A program made the translations under genes and the position numbers. This document shows positions 11,739 to 24,105 of a stretch of DNA of 64,000 bases, piece after piece; positions within the stretch are counted from its first letter, which is position 1, and the number at the start of each line of letters is the position of its first letter. The stretch lies in the NCBI RefSeq assembly GCF_018873765.1, contig NC_057925.1, positions 62,985,970 to 63,049,969 of the forward strand, written 5' to 3'. The DNA is from Telopea speciosissima (Eukaryota > Streptophyta > Magnoliopsida > Proteales > Proteaceae). A model generated the notes under the pieces. The model had not been told where the DNA came from. It searched no databases and was given only the letters and a program-made list of their open reading frames with translations.

Positions 11739-13464
11739 TGTAAAACCTAACACGATGCAAAGAAGAATGGAAATCGCAAACACGATCACACAATGCGCAC
11801 AAAGATTTATGTGGTTCGGCAAGGTTGCCTACGTCTACGGTGAGATGAGATCTGTTTCACTATCAATGGCAAATAGGGTTACAGTCGTTCGTTCCTCACA
11901 CCTCTCTCAGATTTTCAATACAGAGAAAGAACTCTTGCTACAAATTTATAGCGAAACCCTATACAGGAAATTTATCAAAAAACCCATATTGCCCCCGGAA
12001 GCTCCACACAGCAGTCCATCATCAGAAGTCAAGCCACCAAAACCTCAACAATCTCCACCTTGGCTTGAATTCTGACCAGCCACCTTGAAGATAAGTTGTA
12101 GATGCCTCCATCTCCTCCTGTACCTTCCGAAAGAAAGATACAACACCACACCCCACAAACATCCGGGGTGCACCCTCACTCTATCAACAATGAGTGATGT
12201 TGATCAAGTCCAAGCAGTGCTCGAACTTCTCTGTGGTAACCGGCTTGGTAAACATATCTGCAGGATTGTTATCTGTATGAATTTTCCTCAAGTGAATGCT
12301 GCCTTCTGACACAACCTCCCTGATCTTATGAAATCTCACATCAATATGCTTTGTGAAACACCTGATTCTTTGCAAGATGGATGGCACTCTGACTGTCGCA
12401 GTGTAGCACCGTACCTCCTTGCTCCAACCCCAACGTACGAACCAATCCAGTCAACCAAACTCCTTCCTTGGCTGCCTCAACCACTGCCATGTACTCTGCC
12501 TCTGTAGTAGACAATGCAACTATAGACTGAAGCATCGCCCTCCACGAGATGGGTCCACCATCAAATGTAAACCCATAACCTGTAGTAGACCTCCTCCTGT
12601 CTAAACCACCAGGATAATCAGAATCTACATATCATGCCAACTCTGTGTAACTTCCCTTACCACTGAACATAATACCCAAACCTGTAGTCTTGCTCCGATA
12701 TCTAAAGATCCACTTAATTGCATTCCAATGCTCCTTCCCTGGATTACTCATGTATCGACTAACAACGCTGACTGCATGAGACAAATCTGGCCCACTACAT
12801 ACCATAGCATACACGAGGCTCCCAACTGCGCTGGCATAGGGAACCAGAGACATCTGCTCCCCCTACTCATGTGTTGTAGGGCATTGCTTTTCAGATAACT
12901 TGAAGTGGCTACCTAATAGAGTGCCAGCCGATTTAGCCTTTTCCATGTTGAAACGGTTCAACACCTTTTCAACATATCTCTTCTGAGTTACCCAAAGGTT
13001 ACCTACACTTCTATCTCCAAGGATTTCCATGCCAAGGATCTTTTTAGCAGCACCAAGATCCTTCGTATCAAATTCAGCACTCAACAAAGACTTTAGAGAG
13101 ATAACATCATATTTATTCTTGGCAGTAATGAGCATGTCATCAACATAAAGCATCAAAAGAATAATGAAATTATCACCTAACACTTTATAAGACACACAAC
13201 AGTCATACTCACTTCTTATGTAGCCAATCTGCACCATGTAGGAGTTAAAGCGTTTGTACCACTGCTTAGGGGATTGCTTAAGACCATAAAACGACCTCTT
13301 AAGCAGACAAACATGATCTTCCTGTCCCTGCTCCATGTAATCTGTTCCTCCAAGTCCCCATGAAGAAACGATGTCTTTACATCAAGCTGTTCAAGCTCAA
13401 AATCAAACATAGCTACCAAAGCAAGTGAAACCCGAATAGAAGTCAAGACACCAAAACCTCAACA
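11739..13464 (-). mobile_element. Internally deleted Ty1-copia nested in the 3' LTR
   Basis: Inserted in the outer copia LTR with TSD CAACTC (11733-11738 and 13465-13470). Its 3' LTR (11739-12050) starts TGTTGAGG and ends TTTTACA, contains TATAAATTTG and a GTAGACGTAGGC segment, and is preceded by a polypurine tract. RNase H is at 12535-12184 (STTEAEYMAV, HCDSQSAIHLAKN) and RT at 13446-12632 (DVKTSFLHGDL, MLYVDDMLI). Only the first 27 bp of the 5' LTR survive (13438-13464), joined directly to RT, so everything from the rest of the 5' LTR to mid-RT is deleted. Confidence 0.9.
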
Positions 13465-13595
13465 CAACTCGGGAGTCATACCTTGTATGTGATCTCCCAC
13501 AAGTCTTCAATATATATTATCACTAAGGGCATAACAGGAAGAGAAAATTAAAAAAATAAATAACAAACTATACCTAAACTACCCTTCTCACCCAT

Positions 13596-13626
13596 CTCGG
13601 TATTAGCACCAGGCGCTAATACCGAG
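13596..13626. promoter_or_regulatory. Perfect hairpin near the copia LTR start
   Basis: CTCGGTATTAGC and GCTAATACCGAG form a 12-bp perfect stem around a 7-base loop, about 22 bp from the LTR terminus. The other LTR keeps it at 23706-23736 with one mismatch. A role is not known; it could be structural in the transcript or a binding site. Confidence 0.6.
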
Positions 13627-13841
13627 ACTTACATTAATATCAATAACAATCCCCCTCAAGCTCGAGCATAGATGTTAACCATGCCCAACTTGTTACAAAT
13701 ATAATCCACTCTTGCACTCCCCAAAGACTTCGTAAATACATCTGCAAGTTGCTCTCATGTACGAACATGACAAGGAGAAATCAGCCCTTGTTGCAACTTT
13801 TCTCAAACAAAATGACTGTCAATCTCAATGTGTTTAGTTCT

Positions 13842-14856
13842 TTAATAAAACACACGATTTGAAGCAATGTGGACAGCAGCTTGATTATCACACCATAGTT
13901 GCATCGGAGAATCATCAATGAAGCCAAGTTCAGCCAATAACTGTTTCACCCACATTAACTCACAAGTAGCATGTGTCATAGCCCTATACTTTGACTCTGC
14001 ACCGGAACGAACAACTACTGTCTGTTTCTTACTCTTCCAGGACACCAAGTTCCCTCCAACAAATGTACAAGAACCTATAGTCGATTGTCGATCTTCTGTC
14101 AACCAGAGATCCTGTCTAATGAGCATCAGAAAAACCCTCTATCCGCCTCACTATAGAGGACACCACATCCAAGAGCCTTTTAAGGTAACACAAGATACGC
14201 ACAACTACCTCCCAGTGAGATGTCCGAGGAGCAGATAAGAACTGACTCACCACACTAACAGGAAAGGCAATGTCAGGCCAAGTCACTATTAGATAATTCG
14301 ATTTCCTAACTAGCCTCTGATACTTCTCAGGATCACCTAAAATATCACCATCATCAGCCATAAGCTTTAAATTGGGATCCATGGGAGTATCTAGAGGTTT
14401 AGAACCCAACATCCCTATCTCTGAAAGAAGATTAAAAACATACTTTCGTTGTGACAGCGAAATCCCTTTCTTCGACTGAGCCACTTCCGTACCCAAGAAA
14501 TACTTCAACTTCCTTAGATCCTTGGCCTGAAATTTCTTCTGCAAATGTACCTTCAAGTTCTCAATACCAAGAATATCATCTCCTGGAATAACTATATCAT
14601 CTACATAAACCACAAGGAATATTTTCCCTGCAGCAGAACGACGGAAAAATACTAAATGATCACTACTACACCGTGTCAACCCAAATTCTAACACAACTTC
14701 AGTGAACCGACCAAACCAAGTCCGAGGGGACTGTTTCAGCCCATACAATGACTTCTTGAGCTTACAAACCAGACCAGACTCCCCCTGAGCAACAAACCCA
14801 GGAGGTTGCTCCATATAAACCTCTTCATGCAAATCCCCATGCAAAAAGGCATTCTT
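13842..14856 (-). pseudogene. Outer copia RT C-terminal half and RNase H
   Basis: Minus frames 14844-14116 and 14126-13842. RT motifs are MHGDLHEEVYMEQPPGF, KLKKSLYGLKQSPRTWF and the catalytic LVVYVDDIVIPG; RNase H motifs are STIGSCTFVGGNLVSWKSKK, ESKYRAM and LWCDNQAAVHIASN. A frame break separates RT from RNase H. The N-terminal half of RT continues at 16300-16860 across the L1 insertion, which interrupts the codons of LLDVKNAFLHG. Confidence 0.9.
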
Positions 14857-14866
14857 AACATCTAAC

Positions 14867-16299
14867 CAATATTTAGGCCTCCCATTAATTCCAACCAGAT
14901 TATCGGCCCATCATTGCACTCCCATGTTGGATCTTATCAGGAAACGTCTTCAACTGTGGAAAGGCAAGCTTCTCTCTTATGCGGGTCGCTTGGTTCTCAT
15001 CAAGTCTGTGTTACAAGCTTCCTATAACTACTGGTCTGGAATATATGGACTGTCCTCTTTCCTCTGGAAAGGCTCTGATTCCTCAAGATTTCTTCGTCCA
15101 ACTAGTTGGGCCTCAGTTTGTCTTCCTCCTGCAGAAGGTGGTTTGGGTATTAGAAGGATCAAGGAGGTGAATTCAGCTGGCATCATCAAGTTGATTTGGA
15201 AAATTGCTTCTAGAAAGAAAAGTATTTAGGTGGATTGGATTTATTCGGGGCTGCTCCGATCGGATTCCATTTGGACTGTCTCTATCTCCTCAGATGCTTC
15301 TTGGGTTTGGCGCAACATTCTGACTTCTCGCCCCCTTGTCCTCGGATCCATTCACTCTCACATTGGTGATGAAAACTCCACTTCCTTGTGGCTGGATCAT
15401 TGACACCCCATGGGAATTCTCCTCCAACAAGTCACCTCAAGCACTATCTATGGCTCTGGGTTACCTAGAAATACTTTGGTGGCTGATATCATTGATGCTA
15501 ATGGCTGGGGCCCCACCATCTGGAACCTTTTGCCCACTATTCAAAGAAGACCCTTGCTTAGGGGTGACTGTGTTATGTGGGTGCCAAATACTTCGGGTTC
15601 CTTCAGCTCCAAAGCTGCTTGGGATCTCATTCGGATGCGCCAACCTCTTGCCCCCTGGAGGAAGCTTGTCTGGTTCAAACATCATATTCACCGGCACTAC
15701 TTCACGGTTTGGCGAGTCTTCTCTAACTGCCTTCCAACGCAATCCTTTCTTCGGCATCGACACATCTCTGTCCCCCCTTCTTGTGGTCTATGTTGGAATG
15801 GGGTTGAGGATTCCAATCATCTTTTTTTTTATTGCCCCTTCTCTTGATCCATCTGGAAAGGTATTCTTGCTAAATGCTGGCCAAGAAATCGCCGGATTCT
15901 TCCTTTTGATAGAGAGCGGCTTTGGGTTGATATGACTTTTGGAGGTTCTTCTCTTTGTGATGTGGTCGGAAGGTGCACTGCGATCAATCATATTTGGATG
16001 GAGCGAAATTTACTGAAATGGACTACCAAATCCCGATCTCTAAACCAGATTTGGAACTCCGTCACCTTTGAAATTAAAACCAAACTCAATTTGGTTGCTC
16101 CCTCCTCTTGTAAGGACACCCCAAGGAACAGGCTCATTGTTGTCTCCTGGGGTCTTTCCTCTATCTCCCTCGCAGCTGTGGGCTCTTCTGTTTGAGTCTT
16201 TTGGCTTTTGCTCCCTGTTTTGTTTTCTTCTTTTTCCCTCCTATTTGAGGGTTATTGTTCTTCTTTCCTTTGGTAATGAATTTATTATTCACAAAAAAA
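14867..16299 (+). mobile_element. 5'-truncated L1 LINE inside the copia RT
   Basis: Bounded by TSD AACATCTAAC (14857-14866 and 16300-16309), with a short poly(A) at 16292-16299. Plus-strand frames read KRLQLWKGKLLSYAGRLVLI (RT C-terminus), then zf-RVT with CGLCWNGVEDSNHLFFYC at about 15782-15835, then PRNRLIVVSWGL near 16122. Several stops interrupt it. It is in the opposite orientation to the copia host and is the same family as 9618-10620. Confidence 0.92.
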
Positions 16300-17700
16300 A
16301 ACATCTAACAAATGCAAAGGCCAATGATAAGTAGCAGCAAGGGAAATCAAAATGCGAACAGAAGCAAGTTTCGCCACAAGAGAAAAAATATTCAAGTAAT
16401 CCACACCATATACTTGGCCATAACCCTTCGCCACAAGACGGGCCTTCAAACAGGCCAAGGATCCATCAAGGTTAACTTTCACAACATACACCCAACGACA
16501 ACCAATAGCAGATTTACCTGAGGGTAAGGGAACAAGATCCTAAGTTTGATCCAACGCCAACAGTTCCTCATTCATAGCAGCCCTCCAACCAGGATTAGAC
16601 AATGCCTCTGCGACAAACTTAGGAATAGGATGATTTTCAATGGTATGTAAACAAGCATGAAAGATGGAAGACAAACCAGCATACGACACAAAGTTAGAAA
16701 TGGGGTGTTGGGTACAACTCCGAACACCCTTGCAAAGAGCAATACGAATATCACGATTAGAGGAAGCTTCCAAAGAAGAAGTAGTACCTATTGCAGGATC
16801 AGCTGGCGAACAAGTAGATGGAGCGAAGCAGCCGAAACGGGGGGAGCCCATACTATCCATTGGTGACGTTGGAACACAATAAGAGGAGATGCCGGTGATA
16901 ATGCAGTCTGTGGAATTGAGTTAACAAAAGACTGAACAACATAAATGGGAAGATCAAACATGGTAAAAGAAGAGGCATCATACGGAGAAGATTCAAAGAA
17001 GGAAACATCAGCGGTAACAAAGTATTTCTGTAAGTCAAAGGAGTAACAACGATAACCCTTTTGTGTGCCGAAATAACCAACGAAAAGACACATAAGAGCT
17101 TTAGGATCCAACTTTGAAACACCAGGACGATGATCACGAATGAAGCAAACAGTACAAACACCCGTGGTGGTAATACAAACAAAGGCATAGAAGGAAATAA
17201 CAAAGAAAAAGGGATACCACTACGTAAAACAGAGGAAGGCAAGCGGTTAATAAGGTAACACACAGTCAAAACAGCATCTGCCGAAAAAAATTTAGGCGCT
17301 TTCATCTCAAACAAAAGAGACCGAGTGACTTCCATTAGATGTCTATTCTTCCTCTCGGCCACACCATTTTGTTGTAGAGTGTCGGCACAAAAGGATTGAT
17401 GAATTATACCACGTTGAACCATCAATTCAGCAAAGGGGGCAGAAAAATACTCCTTAACATTATCACTATGAAGAATACGCAAAGGAGTCTGAAACTGAGT
17501 ATTAACTTCATTCACAAAAGCACAAAAGATGGAAAATAACTTCGAAAACCCTAGAATAGTCATCAACAAAGGTAATAAAATAAAGAAAACCCAACTTCAG
17601 CACGACAAGATAAGGACCCCATAAATCTAAATGAACTAAAGAAAAAGGTTGGTCAAACCGTTTATTGACTCTAGGAGGATAACTCACACAGTGAAGTTTC
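16300..17700 (-). pseudogene. Outer copia integrase and RT N-terminus
   Basis: Frames 17569-16853, 16860-16540 and 16491-16285. The integrase core part reads TQFQTPLRILHSDNVKEYFS (DN in place of the usual DNG), then QQNGVAERKNRHLMEVTRSL with the catalytic Glu context. It is followed by the FVGYFGTQKGYRCY segment and the RT start KARLVAKGYGQVYGVDY. Frames are broken in several places. Confidence 0.88.
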
Positions 17701-18250
17701 CCAAACTAACAAGACTCACAATTCACTAGAAAATGAACGAAAACAACTATCTAGAGCTTCAAACTCTCCAATGAAGGATGACCCAAACGATAATGAATCT
17801 GGTGAGGTGACGCCACACTGGAAGACGCCATAGATGCAGTGTCCTCAAGTACATATAGCCCCCCGATTCACGACCTCTACCAACCATCTTCTTCGTCGTA
17901 AGATCCTAAAACACACAAGAGTCCGAGAAAAAGGTTACTGAACAATTATAGGTTTTGGTAAACCTATTAATAGACAAGAGATTAAAAGGAAAGTCAGGTA
18001 AATAAAGGACTGAAGATAAGGACAAAGAAGATGTAACATGAACAATACCAGTACCAGTATCAGTCGCTTTAGCTAAGGAACCATCAGCTAAAGTAACACT
18101 AGACGATGATTTTTGGGAGGAAAATATACCTGAGACACCAGTCATATGATCCGAAGCCCTTGAATCAATAATCCAGAGACGAGAAGTAGCACCCGAAAGA
18201 CATGCAGTGGTATTACCTGTCTAAACAAAGGTGGCAGTTGGAGGCTAGGA
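17701..18250 (-). pseudogene. Outer copia protease region
   Basis: Minus strand: WIIDSRASDHMTGVSGIF around 18180-18115, where the usual catalytic DSGA reads DSRA, so the protease is probably dead. SVLYLPDFPFNLLSI and SVTFFSDSCVF follow (frame 18145-17906). The GAG-pre-integrase piece reads HYRLGHPSL near 17800. Confidence 0.85.
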
Positions 18251-18322
18251 TGACTAAGAAATTTGAAACTGGGTAAAATGACCATACTCCTCATTAGACA
18301 TCTTCATGGTCTTACCCTCAGG

Positions 18323-19239
18323 CTATGGAGATGTAGAAATAGCAGACTCAATAGTAGTAGCAGAATTGGCAAAATGTTGTTGAGGTGGTTTGCCATTAAG
18401 TTTCCAACAAAAACATTGGATATGTCCTGGGCGACCACAATGATGACAAGTCTTCACCGAACTGGAACTATCAGAAGCACCCTGAGTACCCAAAGTAGGT
18501 GGTTTACCAGAACCATCCCCACGTCCACGACTGCCACCACTATTATTATTACCACCATTACCAGCCGCACTATTGGGCCCACGGTTGGGTGGAAAAGAGG
18601 CCAAAGCTGATGTGTCAACTGGAGTAGTACTCTCATGAGAAACACGTAGAACCCTGGAAAATGTTTCGGACAGTGGGACTACTTTGTCACCACCAAGAAT
18701 TTGGGAAGGGACTGAATCAAACTCCTTCCCAAGTCCTCCCAAAAATCCCATAACAACGAGCTGCTCCTGCTAACATTACATTTGTTCCACATTAGAAGTA
18801 ATAGGAAGTAGAGAGTTTAGTTCCTCATACATCCTCTTGAAATCAGCAAAGTATTGGGTCAAAGGACGACCCTTTCGATCAGCCCTATAGAACTCTTGAA
18901 TCAGATCATAAATGCAAGAAAGATCGTTCTGTCCAAAGCACAGAACATTAAGGTACTCCCACAACTCCTTGACAGTGTCAATGAGTGTCACCAAATCTAC
19001 AATTTGGTTCTCCATAGAATTCAGCATTTGTCCCAAGAGTTTAGCATCAACAGCATCCCATAATGGGTCATCATCAGGTCTAATCTTAAATAAGTGATCC
19101 TGATGATCACGTCTAGTCAAAACCAACTTCACAATTTTCTTCCATTGTTGAAAGTTGGTGACCCCTCCAATTTCTTTTTAATAATACGATTGGAGGAAGA
19201 GAAAACTTCAGTCATCACAGTCTTTGAATTGTCAGACAT
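18323..19239 (-). pseudogene. Outer copia gag (UBN2-like) with zinc knuckle
   Basis: Putative start ATG at 19239 (MSDNSKTVMTEVFSSSN). After a frameshift near 19150 the frame 19132-18776 reads KLVLTRRDHQDHLFKI and ENQIVDLVTLIDTVKELWEY, the UBN2 fold of copia gag. The frame 18751-18323 carries a glycine/asparagine-rich linker and the knuckle CHHCGRPGHIQCFC. Stops and shifts break the frame. Confidence 0.88.
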
Positions 19240-19413
19240 TATTCACAGCCAATCGATGGAGGAAAATTGCAAAATACAGGATGCGAAAAATCTGGCAAAT
19301 TCGATCCTCAAAAACTCTGACAAAAATCGATTTTGACAGAAACCCTGACAAAAATCGATCGCAAAAGTAGGTGATCCACACAAAACTCTGCTGCCACAGT
19401 AGCTTCCGAAAAG

Positions 19414-22400
19414 CAAGGTTCTAAAACTCGGTCTCGACCAGGTCGAGTTTTCCGAGATCTCGAGATCTCGGCGAGACAGTGTTTTTTTTTATGTTTCGGT
19501 GAGCACATGGCCATAGTTGGCTCTGAAACTTTAAGGTAAGCTTGTTTTAGGCTTAATAAACATATTTAAAGGTTCAAATTGAAGAGAGAAAAAAAAAATC
19601 ACCCAATTTGGTATGTTAGATTTGCACCCTTAGTTGGCAGTAAAGGTCTAACCCTTAATGTAATATTGCCTATTCTACACATTGTTTGAATGATATGAGA
19701 CATAATTGGCAAGTAAAACAAGTAAATTATGCACATAATTTTGAATAATTATTTAAGAAATAGTTAAAGACTTAAAGTTTCTACTACAAACCACAAGATA
19801 CAATGAAGTGTTTGATGAGCACATTTATGTGTGAAATAACATACATTTTACCACATTGGACAGAGTTACTTCGGTGCTTTCTTGTGCTTTTCAGGTTTTA
19901 GGTGAATTCTTGTGAAAATGGAGCAAAAGATGCTAAGAATAGCCGAAAGCGCCCAGGAGTTGAGAAAATCAAGTTTGGATCAAGCACTGAAAGAATCACG
20001 CCAATCAATCAAATTTGAATGTGATTACAGTGGGCCCCTTAGCATAATTTTGAGGTGTTAATAGTATGGATGCGTAGCACTTCGAGTCAGCTTCGCAACA
20101 CTTCAAACGGCACTTGATTCCGAGTTGAAACGAAGAAGTTACGGTCGTTTCCGTGGACAGGGGTTTATTTGTAATTATTGACAGTCGGCCGGGGACAGTA
20201 AAATGGAAGTTTGGATTCCAGGGGCCTTAGTGCAATTATCAGAAGTTATCTTTCTGTCAGCCGAAAGATTCCATTTGGAAGAATCTGGAGCAGTCCAACT
20301 TCAACTTGAGATATCTTGGGCTCCCGAACTCCAAATTGGACGAAATTTGTGTCTATTTTGGGTGATTTTTCGTAAGGAATACAACAGTGAGGCCCATATA
20401 AGAATCCCATGCTCCACATTTTTTGAAGGACAGATTTGACATTTCATTAATTGTGAGTGAAATCCTAGTCATCACCCTTGCTCTCTCTCTCCTCCAACTT
20501 TTCAAGGGCACTTTTGGAATTCTACTTGGGATAGATTTCTTTTGAAAAATATTCTCTCATCCATAGAAGGTTGAAAAGTCAAAGATGCCTTGATCTCATT
20601 TCTTGGAGAAGACACCTACAAAGAAAAGGAAGCACAAGTTAGAATTAGAAAGTTACTTTTTGATAAATAGAAGGTTTATGTAGCTAGGATTTTTATCTCT
20701 CTTAGTTACTATTTTTCTCTTTTTTCTTGGGATTCAAGTAGTGTAAAGAAGGAAGGAGAAGAGAATCTCTTAGGGAATATTTCTCCTACCTCTTCTCTCT
20801 TCCCTCTTCTCCTCTCCCCCCTATAAATACCCCTTGCCCTTTGGGTTGTAACTAGTTAATTTTTAAGTTAGTTCTAGTTCAGTTTTTAAGTTAGTTATAG
20901 TTTAGTTTTAATTCAGTTTTTAGTTCAATTAATTAGTGAAATTTCTTCTTCTCTTCTTCTAGTTTTTGGCTTTCTAAGTTCTAGTTTGATTTCAAGCTTT
21001 CAATTCCATGGTTGTAATGCTTTTGATTCATGCTTTAATTTTATGTCTTCAATATGGTTGTAATAATTCTAGTTTAGTTTCAAGCTTTTTAGTCTAAGTT
21101 CCTAAGTTGATGACAAGACTTGGAGATTTAGAAGAGGAAGCCATGCAAGGTTTGCTCAAGTATCCAGGTTTTTACTCTCTAAACTCTTAAACTCATTCTC
21201 CCTTTCTTCCATCTTATTCTTCTTCTTCTCCCTCTATTTCTTTTATTTTTTTATGTGGTTGTGGTGTGTGGCTGCAATTTATCCCTTCCAATCCGTGTTA
21301 GTTTGATAGGTTAGATGGATATGTGTTAGGACGCCAATTTAATTCATGCCAATTTAATTCGTTAAATGCTTGTGAGTTAGGATGTGTTAATTTGTTAGTT
21401 TAATTAGTTTAATTTAACACTTTAATTTGGTTCACTTTGCATTACTTTAAAGTGAGTAAAATAGGGTGGCGTATATCTCCTCGTGTTCGACCCGTAGCTA
21501 CGATTGACCCGTACGCTTACGGTATTAATTTAACTCAAACAGTGTTCACAATGCATATTACATAGACACCCAACCTAAGTACAATGAATAATACATAAGT
21601 CATAGACACCTTACTACCCTAGTAATGTAGTCCTAGGTAGGAGTAATCCCACTAGGAACCAGGGTAATAGGGTCACACACACAAGCTGGCTGATTGGGTT
21701 AGGGTTTAGTAATTTAGGGTAAAACTAGGGTTAGGGTTGGATATTGGGAAAGGGGTTTATAGGGTATTAATGGGCTGGTCTAGAGGGCTATTATGGTATT
21801 AAAAAGTTAGGGTTTGGATGAGTTTTGAAATTATGCAATTTTGGGCAAAATTGAATTTTAGGTCAAAATTAGGGTTAAAGTTAGGTTTAGGGTAGGGTTG
21901 CCTTATATGGTAATGATAGGCAGGTATAGGGAAGTCTAATGGTATAGGTTTTATGATGTTTGAGTGAATGGAAGTAGGTTAGATGAGTTGGACAGCAAGA
22001 TAAGGTTATTTGAGACAATTCCTAATGGAGGTAGGAGAAGGAGATTCTAGGGTTTAGGGTGGTGGGGGTCTGATGAAACTTGGATCGAGTGTCAATAATG
22101 ATGTAAGGGATCTATGCTGAAAGTTTGGTTTGAAACTGATGGACAGATTTGAAGCTATGGAGGAATCCTAGTTAGGGTAGGAGTGAGAAGAAGGTTGTTT
22201 AAACAAAGTTCAAATTCAAACTTACTGGATTTGAAGAGATCTTCAATGGCAGCAGCATTGAAGATGAACAATGGGGTCTCTCGATCTTCACGATGCAAGG
22301 AGATAAGTAGCAGTCCTCCCGATCTTCACGATGCAAGGAGTCGATTGGAGATCCACCAATCCCTTCCACCTTGATAAACCCACAAGGATGCAACACTTTC

Positions 22401-23108
22401 AAGGAGCAACAGCAGCAACAAAGGCAGCAAGCATAAAGCTGAGTTTTATTAATCAAATTCGTGTTCAATACTGGCCTCCCTTACAAACTCATATAGAATA
22501 CTCAATATAGACTTAGACACTAAAAAGGAAAGGCCTAACTCAATCCTTAACCTATTAGCTAACTTAAAATGACTAGAAACCTGAAATACACTCAAAATAG
22601 AGTCCTAATCCAGCCCAACTAAACAACTAAAAGAAAAACTAATAAAATCACTTAAATTGAACCATTGGTTGAACATGTTCAATTTAAAACACCAAATAAA
22701 AAACTAAGTATGGGAGCTAATCCCGTATGCAACCTATTTACCCATATTTTAGGCCCATAAAAGTGGCCTATTACATTAGAAACCCATGGGATCAAAGGCC
22801 CAACATGTATGTAACCCAACCATAGACTTATTCCTAATAAAAGAAGCTCAGTTTGGTGATAAATCTGCATCACCTAGTCTTCCACGTCTTAACCCCCAAG
22901 TCCCAACAATACAATACTATGACTCTATGAGTACTGAGGAGGTCGAGATTCTCGAAATATTGGAGACTTCACCAAGATTTCTCCGAGATTCTCGAAATAT
23001 TCGAAATCTTGGTCGAGTTTTCACATTTGTTTGTTTCGTATAATAACTCGTCTAGAGAAGCTCGAGTTTCTCGAGTTTTCCGAGATCTCGCCGAGATTTT
23101 GAACTATG
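19414..23108. mobile_element. hAT-like GAGATCTC-family element, long copy
   Basis: Inserted in the copia 5' untranslated region with an 8-bp TSD, CCGAAAAG/TCGAAAAG (19406-19413 and 23109-23116, one mismatch). The left end CAAGGTTCTAAAACTCGG and right end CCGAGATTTTGAACTATG are imperfect inverted repeats, identical in type to the 352-bp copy at 56632-56983. Both end regions are full of GAGATCTC, TCTCGAGA and CTCGAG words (19425-19485, 22935-23105). A solo LTR (19813-21541) lies inside. The remaining interior shows no transposase frame. Degenerate TTAGGG/TTTAGGG runs (about 21695-21900) and a 40-bp direct repeat with CGATCTTCACGATGCAAGGA (22280, 22320) are present. Confidence 0.75.
19813..21541 (+). 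mobile_element. Solo LTR (1.73 kb)
   Basis: Starts TGATGAGCACATTTATGTGT and ends TTAACTCAAACA, flanked by a perfect 5-bp TSD GTGTT (19808-19812 and 21542-21546). A TATA box, CCTATAAATACCCC, is at about 20820, followed by T-rich sequence and GTTCGACCCGTAGCTACG near the end. Style is Gypsy-like (Athila/Tat-type LTRs often carry such a GTTCGACCC segment); that assignment is inference. No internal coding part is present. Confidence 0.8.
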
Positions 23109-23486
23109 TCGAAAAGTCCAACACACTCCAAAAACTCCAGCCAGTAAAAGAGAGTCCAAAAAAATCAAACAAAAAAAATCGATTTGTCACCCGGGGAAAA
23201 AATTGATCTCAAAACCTTGACAAGTGTTGCCAATTTTTGTTCTTCAGCTTCCAATGCAATCTTCACTCCATCAATCACCCACAAACACAAAGAGAGACCT
23301 AGTTCTTAATTTAGAACATGACTAGTCTCTAAACAGTCCCAAAACACAGCACAAGGTGCTGCACCCCTTCAAACAAAAAATAGGACAAACCACAAAACCT
23401 TCAACTTTGCACGAACACTTCAATTCCAATAGTAGGCTTAAGAAAAGAAAAGAAGACAACAAAAGAGAGCTGTAACAGTGCCTATA

Positions 23487-23498
23487 GCTCTGATACCA
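23487..23498 (-). other. Primer-binding site, tRNA-Met type
   Basis: Minus strand TGGTATCAGAGC directly after the 5' LTR, the standard copia primer site complementary to initiator tRNA-Met. Confidence 0.9.
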
Positions 23499-23758
23499 AG
23501 TAAAACAATATGAGAAAAAGAAAGAGAAAAACAGAGGAAACCGAAAGAGAGAGAGAGAGACAGAGGAAGATGATGTGCAATTCGGGAGTCACACCTTGCG
23601 GGTGATCTCCCACAAATCTTCAATATATACTATCACTAAGGGCATAACAGGAAAAAAAATAAAATATAAATAACAACTTATACCTAAACTACCCTTCTCA
23701 CCCATCTTGGTATTAGCACCAGGCGCTAATACCGAGACTTACATTAACATCAATAACA
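23499..23758 (-). repeat. 5' LTR of the outer copia
   Basis: 260 bp, collinear with the split 3' LTR (11666-11738, 13465-13648): shared ACAATATGAGAAAA, GATGATGTGCAA, GGGAGTCA, CTAAGGGCATAACAGGAA and the terminal hairpin. The last base before the primer site is mutated (ACT for ACA). Confidence 0.9.
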
Positions 23759-23763
23759 TTCCC

Positions 23764-24088
23764 AAAATTGTAATTTACTACTTTCATCCAATCCTACTTG
23801 AGGTGCGTAAGCTAATTATATTGACAACCTCTTTCTCCAACACAAGCTTGATGGATATAATCCTATCTCCGAATATTTTAACATCCACCACATCATACTT
23901 TAAATCTTTATCCACTACTATGCCCACTCCACTTCTATTACTTTTATCCCCCATATATCATAGTTTAAAGTCATCCAACTCCTTAGCTTTTTTACCCTTC
24001 CATCTAGTCTCTTGAATACAGGCTATGTTAATCCTTCTCCTCCTCAAGTCCTCATAACATCTATCAATTCTGAACTCTCACCTGTTAA
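23764..24088 (-). mobile_element. RTE LINE, 5' part (endonuclease)
   Basis: Continuation of the LINE at 5602-8101. The minus strand reads IACIQETRWKGKKAKELDDF, then SGVGIVVDKDLKYDVVDVK, then AYAPQVGLDESSKLQFWE, all from the AP-endonuclease domain. The last residues run directly into the sequence resuming at 8101 (GAACACAAGGATGG). The 5' end is truncated just before the catalytic N-terminus. It is followed by the 17-bp TSD at 24089-24105. Confidence 0.9.
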
Positions 24089-24105
24089 GTTCTCCTTTTC
24101 ATACA

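Larger units (their letters stand above)
11666..23758 (-). mobile_element. Ty1-copia retrotransposon with four nested insertions
   Basis: Complete minus-strand copia element with a 5-bp TSD TTCCC (11661-11665 and 23759-23763). LTRs start TGTTATTGAT and end GTTTTACA: the 3' LTR is 11666-11738 plus 13465-13648, and the 5' LTR is 23499-23758. A primer site TGGTATCAGAGC lies at 23487-23498 (minus) and a polypurine tract at about 13650-13660. Order gag-protease-integrase-RT-RNase H fits copia. It is interrupted by a second copia (11739-13464), an L1 (14867-16299) and a hAT-like element (19414-23108), the last holding a solo LTR. Stops and frameshifts make it inactive. Confidence 0.93.

Noticed and set aside
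21695-21900. Telomere-like TTTAGGG runs
   Set aside because: Units are irregular and scattered among AT-rich DNA; not a tandem telomeric array.
19500-22920. Hidden transposase gene in the long hAT-like copy
   Set aside because: After removing the solo LTR, only short frames remain and none shows a hAT transposase domain.
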